In this document: piece by piece, positions 13,321 through 21,436 of the stretch | Layout: every line of letters starts with the position of its first letter | Position numbering within the stretch: the stretch's first letter is position 1 | Source: Rickettsiales bacterium | Lineage (GTDB): Bacteria > Pseudomonadota > Alphaproteobacteria > Rickettsiales > SXRF01 | Assembly: GCA_947459535.1 (NCBI GenBank) | Contig: CANHDY010000006.1 | Location: forward strand, 1 to 34,268 | Length of the DNA: 34,268 bases | Direction: 5' to 3' | Translations under genes and position numbers: made by a program | Notes under the pieces: generated by a model | The model's database searches: none | Seen by the model: the letters and a program-made list of their open reading frames with translations, nothing else | What the model was told of the DNA's origin: nothing

Positions 13321-15376
13321 CAAAACATCCACGCAAAGGAGCGCATCACACAGGCAAACATGGCTGGCGGTGATTGGGATGGCTGCGGGCTTTTTTCTGC
13401 TCGGCTTTGGCGATCGTTTAAGCGAAATCATACCGCGCGAGCGAGCCAGCGATTTTGCCATGCACCTGATTGCATTACTGCTTGCGATACCGATTGCAGC
13501 CTCGGCCGTGCTGTGGTGGAAAAAATACCCCCCCGCTCGTGTGCTGGCAGTGGCGGTGGCGGGCGGGCTATTTGCTTTCACCCTGCTGCCGCCAAACCTT
13601 GGTGGCACGCTTGGTGTCGTAGAGCAGCTTGTCTGCAGCGCAGGTGCTGCGTTGTTACTGGTGTCGCTCTGCCGCGCCAGCTTTTTCAGGCGAGTTGCCA
13701 TACGCGCCATGCCGTGGGTGCTGGTGCTTATGCGCGTGCCGGTATGGTGGTGGATTGGCGGCCTGTTTGTGCTTTTTCTGGCGCTCACCATCAGCCTGTC
13801 ATGGTATCTGTTTGAGTTCCGCCCGTCTTATGATGATTCACTGGTGCAATATATTCAGGGTAAAATTTACGCGCAGGGCAAATTTTTCATCACCCACCCG
13901 CTGCAGGAATTTTTTGTCACCAAGCTGATGATTAACGGCAGAGAGCAGTGGTATTCCATCTGGCAGCCGCTGCATGCGTTTTTTATTTCGCTGGGGTTTC
14001 GCGTGGGTGCGCCGTGGCTCACCAACCCCATGCTCGGCGCGCTCAGTCTAGTTGCGATTTATTTCCTCGCGCTGCGCGTCACCGATGAGAAAACCGCCCG
14101 CCTCGCTGCGCTTTTAACACTGCTGTGTCCGTTTGTTTTCTTCATGTCGTCGGAATACATGGTGCATGCCACCTCCCTGCTCTTTTCGGCGCTATTTCTG
14201 TGGTTCTTTTTTGAAATGCGCCATGCGATTCAGCATCACAATCAAACTGATGCTGTCTGTTTTGGGCTGCTGGTCGGGCTGGCCATCGGCATGGTGTTTC
14301 TGATTCGGCCGCTGACGGCTGTCGGCGTGATGGTGCTGTTTGTCTTTTTCTTTCTCTACGAACTCTGGAAAAACCCGAAAGCCCACCTGCCATCCATGCT
14401 GGCAATTGGCCTTGGCTTTGCGGTGTGTGGCTGCATTCAGGTGTGGTATAACCTGAACACCACCACAGAGTGGTGGCAGGCACCTTACATCAAAGAACAT
14501 GAGCGCGGCCTGCCCGGTTTTGAGCGTGGCCATACCTGGCTGATCGGCCTGTTGAAAGGCCAGCGCGAGTGGCAGCTGCTCAACCATGCCATGTTTGAGT
14601 GGTTTGTGCCCTCCACGCTGTTTGTGCTGATTGCCTGCCTGACGCCGATGAAAAATACCGCGCTACGGCTGCTGGCGGCACTGCTTGTCGCCTACAGCAT
14701 GGTGAACATGTATAACCGCTTTATCTACCATATCTTTGGCCCACGCTTCATCTATGAGCTTGCGCCCGCCATCATCGTCCTCACCGCCTATGGCATGATG
14801 AAGCTTCCGGCGCTGCTTCGGCTTCACCATGTGCGCCTGGCCAGCGGCAAGCGCGTGGTGCAGGCCTCACTGCTGATCACGGTGATGGCAACTTTTGCTA
14901 CCGGCTGGGCAGATAAAATACCGCCTGTTCTGCGCATGTATCAGAACTACGTGCAGAACAAACCAAAATTTGTGCGAATGATCATGGAAGAAGCAAAAAA
15001 ACCTGCCCTGGTCTTTATTGAGCGTCAGCGCCCAAAAACTGCAGCGCGGCAACGCCCGGGCCCAAACAAATATCTGTGGGTTGCGTTTTTAAACCCGCCA
15101 ACGCCAAATTCACCGATCATTGTCGCGCGCGATTTAGGCGACCGTCGCAACCGCGAGCTCATGAAATACTATCCTAACCACACGCCTTACCTTGAATATA
15201 AAGGCCGACTCTTCCCCATCGATCGGCGAAGCGGCACTGCGCGCGAAGTGCGCGAAAAACAGCGTAGGGAAAACAGTCTTTCAAAACAGGCGGTGCGCCC
15301 GGGCATTGATGCCCCCATCACACCAGCGCCGCAAGTTTCCCCAGATAATGCAGATATAAAAACGCCAGCGCAATAG
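13304..15376 (+). CDS. GT-C fold membrane glycosyltransferase (GT39/ArnT-like)
   Basis: The 690-residue product has roughly a dozen membrane helices and a C-terminal soluble tail. The first periplasmic loop contains FEFRPSYDDSLVQYIQGK (residues about 170-187), with the DD acidic motif expected of polyprenyl-phosphate-sugar dependent GT-C transferases, followed by WYSIWQPLHAFFISLGFRVG. Later helices include MSSEYMVHATSLLFSALFLW, which resembles ArnT/PMT-family proteins. Donor and acceptor are unknown; the nearby DprE1/AftB/DprE2-like genes make a lipid-linked sugar donor plausible. The ATG at 13304 overlaps the YihY gene; a GTG two codons earlier is possible. The 3' end overlaps the prepilin peptidase gene on the other strand by 59 bases. 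The tail (residues about 600-690) is rich in Arg/Pro and not recognised. Confidence 0.75.
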   Translation: MALIVDKTSTQRSASHRQTWLAVIGMAAGFFLLGFGDRLSEIIPRERASDFAMHLIALLLAIPIAASAVLWWKKYPPARVLAVAVAGGLFAFTLLPPNLGGTLGVVEQLVCSAGAALLLVSLCRASFFRRVAIRAMPWVLVLMRVPVWWWIGGLFVLFLALTISLSWYLFEFRPSYDDSLVQYIQGKIYAQGKFFITHPLQEFFVTKLMINGREQWYSIWQPLHAFFISLGFRVGAPWLTNPMLGALSLVAIYFLALRVTDEKTARLAALLTLLCPFVFFMSSEYMVHATSLLFSALFLWFFFEMRHAIQHHNQTDAVCFGLLVGLAIGMVFLIRPLTAVGVMVLFVFFFLYELWKNPKAHLPSMLAIGLGFAVCGCIQVWYNLNTTTEWWQAPYIKEHERGLPGFERGHTWLIGLLKGQREWQLLNHAMFEWFVPSTLFVLIACLTPMKNTALRLLAALLVAYSMVNMYNRFIYHIFGPRFIYELAPAIIVLTAYGMMKLPALLRLHHVRLASGKRVVQASLLITVMATFATGWADKIPPVLRMYQNYVQNKPKFVRMIMEEAKKPALVFIERQRPKTAARQRPGPNKYLWVAFLNPPTPNSPIIVARDLGDRRNRELMKYYPNHTPYLEYKGRLFPIDRRSGTAREVREKQRRENSLSKQAVRPGIDAPITPAPQVSPDNADIKTPAQ

Positions 15377-15800
15377 CCACGCCATACGGCACTGATTCGC
15401 CTTCTTTGAGAATACGGGGAAGCACCTTGATTGACTTGATATGCGGAATCAGCTTGCGAATTATCCATAGAGCAGCTGCCAGCAAACCACCAAGAATTGC
15501 AGTCACAAAAATAAATTCAAGTAGCGATGACCAGCCAACCCACAACGCGCAAACTGTGATAAGTTTAATGTCGCCCCCGCCCATCAGCCTCAGCGCAAAC
15601 ACCACGTAGCCCACAAGGAAAACAATAGCAGCGCCGGCAAGCGCCATCATCCAGTCGATCTGGTGTGGGCTGATGAGCACCGCTACCGGATAAAGCACGA
15701 GAATAGAGGCGACCAGCCAGTTGGGGATGATATAGCGCGTGACGTCAAACGCGATGACAGCTATCATGCTGAAAATGATGTATAGGCCAATAGCAGTCAT
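15318..15800 (-). CDS. cpaA: Prepilin peptidase (A24 family, CpaA/TadV-like)
   Basis: The 160-residue polytopic protein carries the two catalytic aspartates of type IV prepilin peptidases: FDVTRYIIPNW near residue 19 and the LRLMGGGDIKLI motif near residue 71. It lacks the N-terminal methyltransferase domain, as do CpaA/TadV enzymes that process Flp-type prepilins. About five membrane helices are seen. No other tad/cpa genes are in the window, so it is an orphan here. Its last 20 codons overlap the end of the convergent glycosyltransferase gene. The ATG at 15798-15800 on the minus strand has AGGGGG about seven bases upstream. Confidence 0.87.
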   Translation of the reverse strand: MTAIGLYIIFSMIAVIAFDVTRYIIPNWLVASILVLYPVAVLISPHQIDWMMALAGAAIVFLVGYVVFALRLMGGGDIKLITVCALWVGWSSLLEFIFVTAILGGLLAAALWIIRKLIPHIKSIKVLPRILKEGESVPYGVAIALAFLYLHYLGKLAALV

Positions 15801-15888
15801 AAAACCCCCTGTTTTTTGCAGATTATCAGCCAGTTCTTAACCAGAGATTAACGGGCTCTATGCTATGATAAAAACTAGGATTCACACC

Positions 15889-16698
15889 ATGCTGAACCTG
15901 TTGCTGTCACTGCTTTTACTCTATGCTGCGTTGCTGGCAGGCATGTATGTGTTTCAGCGCTTGCTGATGTATCACCCAGCCAGCGCGATGGGCACGCCAG
16001 CGCAGCACGGGCTGACTGAATTTTCAGAACATTTTATCACAACACCTGACGGCGAGACGCTGCAGCTATGGTATCGCGCAGCGGGCGGCGCGCTTCCAAC
16101 CGTGCTGTATTTTCATGGCAATGCCGGCAATATCGCCGGACGCGCCGGCATCTTTGAGGCGCTTGCGGCGCGCGGTTTTGGCGTGGCGGCGCTCAGCTAT
16201 CGCGGCTATGGTAAAAGCAGCGGCCAGCCCAGCGAGCAGGGTTTATATCGCGATGCCGCTGTCGCCATCGGCTGGCTGGCAAATGACAAAAACACACCGG
16301 AAAACAAACTGATTGTTTATGGCGAGTCGCTGGGCACCGGGGTCGCCAGCTGGGTGGCAACGCAGCACAACATTGGTCTGCTGGTGCTTCAGGCACCGTA
16401 TCTTTCCGTGGCCAAAAGAGCGCAGGAAATCTATCCATTCATCCCGGTGTCACTGCTGCTCAAAGATCATTTCAATAGCGCTTCGCGCATCGCCTCCATC
16501 CACACGCCGCTGCTTCTGTTTCATGGCGAAGAGGATGCAGTGATTCCCATTCACCACGGCCGCGCGCTGCTTGCGATGGCGCCGGAGCCTAAACGTTCAT
16601 TTTTCCTGCCCGGCGTGGGTCATAATGATTTTGACAGCCACGCAATTTCGTCGCATGTTGAAGACTATGCACGAGAGCTTGGTCTAATCCCGCAATGA
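15889..16698 (+). CDS. Alpha/beta hydrolase (Bem46/ABHD17-like) with N-terminal membrane anchor
   Basis: The product has an N-terminal hydrophobic segment (MLNLLLSLLLLYAALLAGMY) followed by FQRLLMYHP and a serine hydrolase domain. Visible are the oxyanion HGNAGN in YFHGNAGNIAGR, the nucleophile elbow YGESLGTG, the acid in FHGEEDAVIP and the histidine in PGVGHNDF. This is the pattern of the Bem46/ABHD13/17 group, whose substrates in bacteria are mostly unknown. The ATG at 15889 has AGGA eight bases upstream; an ATG at 15865 in frame would add MIKTRIHT. Its stop overlaps the DprE1-like gene (ATGA), so it probably belongs to the same operon. Confidence 0.88.
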   Translation: MLNLLLSLLLLYAALLAGMYVFQRLLMYHPASAMGTPAQHGLTEFSEHFITTPDGETLQLWYRAAGGALPTVLYFHGNAGNIAGRAGIFEALAARGFGVAALSYRGYGKSSGQPSEQGLYRDAAVAIGWLANDKNTPENKLIVYGESLGTGVASWVATQHNIGLLVLQAPYLSVAKRAQEIYPFIPVSLLLKDHFNSASRIASIHTPLLLFHGEEDAVIPIHHGRALLAMAPEPKRSFFLPGVGHNDFDSHAISSHVEDYARELGLIPQ

Positions 16699-18065
16699 AC
16701 AGTAAACAGGAACGATTATATGGCTGGGGTCATTCCCCGCTGGCAACCTGCCGCTCATGGCGGCCGGAGAAAGAGCGCGAGCTGCGCGAACTGCTGCGGC
16801 AGGCGGGCAGCGGCACATTGCTGGCACGTGGCATGGGGCGCGCCTATGGTGATGCCGCCCTGCAGCCCGCCGGCGTCATTCGCACCGAGCGTCTTGATCA
16901 TCTGATTGAGTTTGATAGCGAGCATGGGCTGCTGCGCGCGCAGGCGGGCGTCACACTCGCCGAGGTGATGGATTTTGCTGTGCCACGTGGTTTTCTGCCG
17001 CCAGTGATTCCCGGCACACGAAACATCACGCTGGGCGGCGCTTTTGCCTGCAACGTGCATGGCAAGAATCATTTCCGCAGCGGCGATTTTGCCGAACATG
17101 TGCAGTCCATCCGGCTGCTGCTGGCGGATGGTCGCTCACTGGAATGCTCAGCGAAGGAACACAGCGATCTTTTCTGGGCGACTGCCGGCGGCATGGGCAT
17201 GACTGGCATCATCCAGGAGATCACGTTGCGGCTTCAGCGTATCGCATCGCTGTCACTGAAAACCACCTCTTATCGCGTGGATTCCATCAGCGATATGATC
17301 GCCGCTTTTGAACATTACCGCGACCGAAGCGATTACATGATCGGCTGGATTGATCACATGGCACGCGGCGATGCGCTTGGTAGTGGTGTCTTTGAATCCG
17401 CCTCGCATATCACCACCGACGAGGGCGGCGAGCCGCTTGAGCGCTACCGACCACTGAAACCTGGCATGACGATTCCGTGTTTTGCGCCCTCGTGGCTGCT
17501 GAACCGCTACAGCATGGCGCTGTATAACCGTCTGCGCTTCCGCCGCTACCAGCATGAGAGGCGCAGCGATGTCGTGCATTTTGACAGCTTCTTTCACCCG
17601 CTCGATCGTCTGGGTCACTGGTATCGGCTGTATGGGCGGCGCGGTTTTTTCCAATATCAATGCCTGATTCCCGAAACGCCGCAGGTGGCTCATCATGCTG
17701 AGCGCTTTCTTGAAATGCTCCAGAAAGAGCGTCTTTTTTCTTATCTCGCGGTCATCAAATACCACCGCGATGGGCTTGGCATGCTCACCTTCCCGTTGAA
17801 GGGCTATAGCCTTGCGCTGGATTTTCCGAACACCAAGCGCGTGCGGGCTTTTCTGCCGCAGCTCAGCCGCTGGGTGGCGGAGCGAGGCGGCCGCGTCTAT
17901 CTCGCGAAAGATGCGCTGCTGACACCGGAGCTGTTCCGCCACATGTACAGCACCCATGCCGGGCTATGGCAGGAGGTGCTGGAGGAGGTGGATCCTGCGG
18001 CGCGCTTTTCGTCGCTGATGTCTGACCGGCTGAGCTGGAAACCATGGCGCCTGCCGAGCGCGTAG
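16695..18065 (+). CDS. FAD-linked oxidase, DprE1-like (polyprenylphospho-ribose 2'-epimerase subunit)
   Basis: The 456-residue protein matches mycobacterial DprE1 closely in pattern: GWGHSPLATCRSWRP at the start, FAD-binding RGMGRAYGDAALQPAG, then IPGTRNITLGGAFACNVHGK followed by NHFRSGDFAEHV, AGGMGMTGIIQEITLRLQRI, and C-terminal GRVYLAKDALLTPELFRHMY with DPAARFSSLMSDRL. DprE1 oxidises decaprenylphospho-ribofuranose at C2', and DprE2 then reduces it to the arabinofuranose form. The lysine of YLAKD corresponds to the active-site Lys418 of M. tuberculosis. The position of Cys387, target of benzothiazinones, appears to be Ala here (GYSLALDFP), if my recall of GWNICVDFP is right. It overlaps both neighbours, which are an AftB-like transferase and a DprE2-like reductase. 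Confidence 0.88.
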   Translation: MNSKQERLYGWGHSPLATCRSWRPEKERELRELLRQAGSGTLLARGMGRAYGDAALQPAGVIRTERLDHLIEFDSEHGLLRAQAGVTLAEVMDFAVPRGFLPPVIPGTRNITLGGAFACNVHGKNHFRSGDFAEHVQSIRLLLADGRSLECSAKEHSDLFWATAGGMGMTGIIQEITLRLQRIASLSLKTTSYRVDSISDMIAAFEHYRDRSDYMIGWIDHMARGDALGSGVFESASHITTDEGGEPLERYRPLKPGMTIPCFAPSWLLNRYSMALYNRLRFRRYQHERRSDVVHFDSFFHPLDRLGHWYRLYGRRGFFQYQCLIPETPQVAHHAERFLEMLQKERLFSYLAVIKYHRDGLGMLTFPLKGYSLALDFPNTKRVRAFLPQLSRWVAERGGRVYLAKDALLTPELFRHMYSTHAGLWQEVLEEVDPAARFSSLMSDRLSWKPWRLPSA

Positions 18066-19618
18066 CGCGCTTTTTCTCCGCTCCGCCTACGTGGGGCTGG
18101 CTGGTGCTGCTGCTGGCCGGACTGCTTGCCGCGATGTTTCTTCGCGCCTGGGTGGCGGAGGATGCCTATATTACTTTCCGGGTGATTGACAATGCAGTCA
18201 GCGGCCATGGCCTGCGCTGGAACCTGCATGAGCGCGTGCAGGTCTATACGCATCCTTTGTGGCTGCTGCTGAATATTCCGGTACATGCGCTGTGGGGCAA
18301 CCTGTTTCATTCGGCGGTGGCGGTATCGCTCCTGTGCTCGCTGCTGGCGGTGGCGGTGGTACTGGCTACCAGACGCGCGCCGATAATGATGGTGCTGGCG
18401 CTATTGCTGGTGCCATTCATGGCCAGCAAATCGGTGATGGACTATACCAGCTCCGGCCTTGAAACGGCGCTGGCTTATCTGCTCTTTGCCTTGGTTGGCT
18501 TTGTGCTCGTGCGGCTGCATGAACATCGTTATTTCTGGTTTTTTCTTTCGCTTGGCGTGGCGCTCTCGCTGCTCAACCGGCTGGATACAGCGATTTTATA
18601 CGCGCCGGTGCTGCTCTGGCTGGTTATCACGCAGCGGGCGCAGGTGCGCTGGTTACAGGTGGTGTATGGCGCGCTACCGCTCATTGCGTGGTTTTATTTT
18701 GCGCTGCTTTACTATGGCTTTGTCTTTCCCAACACCAAATACGCCAAGCTGGATACCGGCCTGCCGCTGGCGCTGTATCTGCAGCAGAGCGCTAACTATG
18801 TGAAATACCTGCTGGTGCTGGATCTGGCGGGGTTTGTGGTGCTTTGTTCTTCGCTGTGGTTCATTTTTGGTGCGCGCGGCGTTGCGCAGATGATCGGGGT
18901 AGGCATTTACTGCTATTTTCTTTATGTGCTGCGCATCGGCGGGGATTACATGGCCGGGCGGTTCTGGGCGCTGCCGATTTTTGCCACCATCTGGCTATGG
19001 TATGTCTATCCGCCGCAGCGACTGCGAGCAGATCATCTCTTTGCCATCGCCGCCCTGCTCATGGCGGCGTATGTCGTCTCGCCGATGCTGCGAAATATTC
19101 ATGAAAACTGCCGTGATTGCATTGAGCTCAAAGGCCGCATCATTGATTCTACGCGTAGTTTCCGCGCCAACAGTGTTGTAAAACAGCGCTGGCCGCTGGA
19201 AATCCGGCAATCCTCCAGCCACGGATTCTGCCGCGATGGAAGGCGGCGGCTGGCGAAAAAAAATCCGCCCGTGGAGGTGATGTTTTTTGTCGGCATGCAT
19301 GCTTACTGCGCGGGGCCGCAGCTGCGCGCCATCGATATGCTCGGGCTGGGTGATGCGCTGCTGGCACGGCTGCCCGCTTCGGACGATCAACGTTTTTATA
19401 TTGGTCATTTCCGCCGCGAAATTCCCAAGGGCTATGCCTATGCGGTCGAGACGGGTTTTACCACTCTCATGCATCCCTCGCTGGCTCGCTATTATGAAAA
19501 GCTGCGGCTGATCACGCAAGGTGAGCTGTTTGATACAGAGCGGCTAAAAACCATTGTGCAATTCAATCTTGGCGCTTATGACCATTGGAAAGATGAGTAT
19601 CTCAATGAAACAAAATGA
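18044..19618 (+). CDS. AftB-like GT-C arabinofuranosyltransferase candidate
   Basis: The 524-residue protein has about ten membrane helices and a C-terminal periplasmic domain. The first loop, RAWVAEDAYITFRVIDNAVS followed by GHGLRWNLHERVQVYTHPLW, matches mycobacterial AftB (Rv3805c) and related proteins, with the ED/DD acidic pair used for catalysis on a polyprenyl-phospho-sugar donor. In mycobacteria AftB adds terminal arabinofuranose to arabinan. Placed between DprE1-like and DprE2-like genes, with 22-base and 14-base overlaps, it most likely uses the arabinofuranose donor that they make. The acceptor (LPS, glycan, pilin or other) is unknown. The C-terminal part has MFFVGMHAYCAGPQLRAIDM and LARLPASDD, also present in that family. 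Confidence 0.8.
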   Translation: MAPAERVARFFSAPPTWGWLVLLLAGLLAAMFLRAWVAEDAYITFRVIDNAVSGHGLRWNLHERVQVYTHPLWLLLNIPVHALWGNLFHSAVAVSLLCSLLAVAVVLATRRAPIMMVLALLLVPFMASKSVMDYTSSGLETALAYLLFALVGFVLVRLHEHRYFWFFLSLGVALSLLNRLDTAILYAPVLLWLVITQRAQVRWLQVVYGALPLIAWFYFALLYYGFVFPNTKYAKLDTGLPLALYLQQSANYVKYLLVLDLAGFVVLCSSLWFIFGARGVAQMIGVGIYCYFLYVLRIGGDYMAGRFWALPIFATIWLWYVYPPQRLRADHLFAIAALLMAAYVVSPMLRNIHENCRDCIELKGRIIDSTRSFRANSVVKQRWPLEIRQSSSHGFCRDGRRRLAKKNPPVEVMFFVGMHAYCAGPQLRAIDMLGLGDALLARLPASDDQRFYIGHFRREIPKGYAYAVETGFTTLMHPSLARYYEKLRLITQGELFDTERLKTIVQFNLGAYDHWKDEYLNETK

Positions 19619-20330
19619 CACGGTGCTGGTGGTGGGTGCCACTTCCTCGATGGCTCAGGTGGTGTGCCGCGAGCTGGCCATGCGCGGCTATAAGCTGGTG
19701 CTGGTCGGGCGCGATGAAACAGAGCTGGAGCTGCTCGCCGCCGACCTGCGCACACGCAGCAGCGCCAGCTGTCGCACACAGGTGGCCGATGTAGCGGATT
19801 CAGGCTTTTCCTGCGAGCAGCTGCTGGGCGCGGCAGGCGCGTTCAACCATGCGCTGATCACGCTTGGCGATATGGGCAGCGGCGCTGATGATGCCGCTAA
19901 TCTTAACGCTGTCACACAGCTGAACTATCTCGCACCAGCCGCACTGGCGGCAGCGGCAGCGAGCCGCCTTGCCGAATCAGGCGGCGGGGTGGTGGCATTG
20001 GTCAGCTCGGTGGCGGGGGATCGCGGCCGCGCGAGCAACTATGTTTATGGCAGCGCCAAGGCCGCACTTTCCAGCTTTGCTTCTGGCCTGAGAAATCGCT
20101 ACGCCAAGCTTGGCGTGCATGTGCTGACCATCAAACCCGGCTTTGTCGACACCCCCATGACCTGGGGCATGACAAGCCCGCTGATCGCCAGCCGCGAGCG
20201 TGTCGCGCGCGATATCGTGCGTGCCATGGAAACAAAACGCGATATTCTCTACACGCCATGGTTCTGGCGCCTCATCATGGGCATTATCCAGCACATTCCT
20301 GAGCGTGTGTTTAAGAAGCTGAAATTGTAA
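19605..20330 (+). CDS. SDR-family reductase, DprE2-like
   Basis: The 241-residue short-chain dehydrogenase has a nucleotide-binding VVGATSSMAQVVCRELA loop, the catalytic Ser in SSVAGDRGR, the YGSAK active-site Tyr/Lys and PGFVDTPM. Its C-terminus, ILYTPWFWRLIMGIIQHIPE followed by RVFKKLKL, mirrors the DprE2 tail (membrane-proximal helix then HIPxxxFxKL), which sets it apart from general SDRs. DprE2 reduces the 2'-keto intermediate made by DprE1 to polyprenylphospho-arabinofuranose. The ATG at 19605 overlaps the AftB-like gene by 14 bases; an ATG at 19593 (MSISMKQ) is an alternative. The stop is followed at once by a 9-bp-unit palindromic element. Phosphoribosyl transferase (UbiA-like) and phosphatase genes needed to make the substrate are not in the window. 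Confidence 0.87.
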   Translation: MKQNDTVLVVGATSSMAQVVCRELAMRGYKLVLVGRDETELELLAADLRTRSSASCRTQVADVADSGFSCEQLLGAAGAFNHALITLGDMGSGADDAANLNAVTQLNYLAPAALAAAAASRLAESGGGVVALVSSVAGDRGRASNYVYGSAKAALSSFASGLRNRYAKLGVHVLTIKPGFVDTPMTWGMTSPLIASRERVARDIVRAMETKRDILYTPWFWRLIMGIIQHIPERVFKKLKL

Positions 20331-20416
20331 GTTGCGTAAGTTGCGAAGGTTACGCAGGTTGCAAAGGTTGATTGCCAAACCTACGAAACATCCGTAACCT
20401 CCGCGACCTACGCAAC
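20331..20416. repeat. Palindromic element of four plus four 9-bp units (copy 1)
   Basis: Left units are GTTGCGTAA, GTTGCGAAG, GTTACGCAG, GTTGCAAAG (20331-20366). A 14-base spacer GTTGATTGCCAAAC follows. Right units are CTACGAAAC, ATCCGTAAC, CTCCGCGAC, CTACGCAAC (20381-20416). The total is 86 bp. It exactly fills the gap between the convergent stops of the DprE2-like gene and recR, so it could act as a two-way terminator or spacer. Confidence 0.85.
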
Positions 20417-20417
20417 C

Positions 20418-21008
20418 TCAGAATGGCAATCTCGCCTTCAGCGCTGCGCCAAGCGTGCCATCATCGAGATAATCCAGCTCGCCGCCCATCGGAATACCCT
20501 GCGCGAGGCGTGAAATCGACACCGCGCAATTTTCCAGCCTGCCGGTTAAGTAATGAGCGGTGGTCTGGCCTTCGATGGTGGCGTTGGTGGCGAGAATAAT
20601 CTCTTTCACCTGCTCGCTGGCCGCGCGGCGAATGAGCGGTTCAATGTTCAGTTGCGCCGGCGTTCGATCATCCAGCGCGGAGAGCGTGCCGCCAAGCACA
20701 TGGTACTGGCCGCGATACAGATTGCAGCGCTCAATCGCCCACAAATCCGCCAGATCCTCCACCACGCAGATGACCGAGCCATCGCGCCGCGCATCGCTGC
20801 AGATGCTGCATGGGCTGATGGTATCGAGATTGCCGCAGCTGGCGCACGGGATGACTTTCTGCATCGTGCGGGTGATCGCATCCGCGAGCGGCGCCATCAT
20901 TTTTTCTTTATGGCGCACCAGCTGCAGCACAATGCGTCGCGCCGAGCGCGGCCCCAGCCCGGGCAATCTGGCAAAAAGGCGGATCAGTTCGTCGAGTTCG
21001 TGGGACAT
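20418..21008 (-). CDS. recR: Recombination mediator protein RecR
   Basis: The 196-residue protein starts MSHELDELIRLFARLPGLGP with the helix-hairpin-helix, has a zinc finger (CASCGNLDTISPCSIC, residues about 55-70), a Toprim domain beginning ICVVEDLADLWAIE, and the C-terminal ISRLAQGIPMGGELDYLDDG-type Walker-B-like motif. RecR works with RecF/RecO to load RecA at gaps. Length is normal. It is last in ffs-dnaX-ybaB-recR. A palindromic element starts seven bases before its ATG, and no purine-rich ribosome site is visible on the coding strand there (CCTCCTGA instead), so initiation may depend on coupling or on the repeat. Confidence 0.96.
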   Translation of the reverse strand: MSHELDELIRLFARLPGLGPRSARRIVLQLVRHKEKMMAPLADAITRTMQKVIPCASCGNLDTISPCSICSDARRDGSVICVVEDLADLWAIERCNLYRGQYHVLGGTLSALDDRTPAQLNIEPLIRRAASEQVKEIILATNATIEGQTTAHYLTGRLENCAVSISRLAQGIPMGGELDYLDDGTLGAALKARLPF

Positions 21009-21015
21009 TCAGGAG

Positions 21016-21105
21016 GTTTCGAAAGTCTGGTTGGTTTCGTAGGTTGCGAAGGTTAAGCAAACAGTTCACTTGCGAAACCTACGAAACATCCGAAACCTAC
21101 GCAAC
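21016..21105. repeat. Palindromic element of four plus four 9-bp units (copy 2)
   Basis: Left units are GTTTCGAAA, GTCTGGTTG, GTTTCGTAG, GTTGCGAAG (21016-21051). The spacer is 18 bases. Right units are TTGCGAAAC, CTACGAAAC, ATCCGAAAC, CTACGCAAC (21070-21105). The right arm matches copy 1 unit by unit with few changes. It fills the gap from seven bases before the recR start to one base before the ybaB stop. Confidence 0.83.
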
Positions 21106-21106
21106 C

Positions 21107-21427
21107 TTAAAACGGTAATTTGATGCCCGGCGGCAGATTAATGCTTTTGCTGAGGCGGTTCATTTCTTCGGTGGTGGTGCTATCGACCTTCTCACGTGCA
21201 TTACGGTAAGCGGCAATGATGAGATCTTCGAGCGTTTCTTTTTCTTCGGGCTTCAGCAGCTCAGCATCAATGTTCACGCGCAGCATTTCATGCTTACCGG
21301 TGATGGTCATGCTCACCGCGCCGCCGCCGCTGCTGCCTTCAAAGTGGCTGGCTTCCAGACGCGACTGCATCTCGGTCATCCGGCTTTGCATTTCCTGTGC
21401 TTGTTTCATCATTTTCTGTAGATTCAT
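21107..21427 (-). CDS. ybaB: YbaB/EbfC family nucleoid-associated protein
   Basis: The 106-residue protein has the expected N-terminal coiled-coil (MNLQKMMKQAQEMQSRMTEM) and core with GGGAVSMTITGKHEMLRVNI, KETLEDLIIAAYRNAREKVD and C-terminal LPPGIKLPF. It forms a dimer that binds DNA without strong sequence need. It lies between dnaX and recR as in most proteobacteria. The start has AGAGG about seven bases upstream. The gap to dnaX is only nine bases, the one junction in this operon without a repeat element. Confidence 0.94.
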   Translation of the reverse strand: MNLQKMMKQAQEMQSRMTEMQSRLEASHFEGSSGGGAVSMTITGKHEMLRVNIDAELLKPEEKETLEDLIIAAYRNAREKVDSTTTEEMNRLSKSINLPPGIKLPF

Positions 21428-21436
21428 AACGGCCTC

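Noticed and set aside
20372-20599. Reading frame with MPNLRNIRNLRDLRNLR at its start
   Set aside because: It is the translation of the 9-bp palindromic element followed by antisense recR; not a gene.
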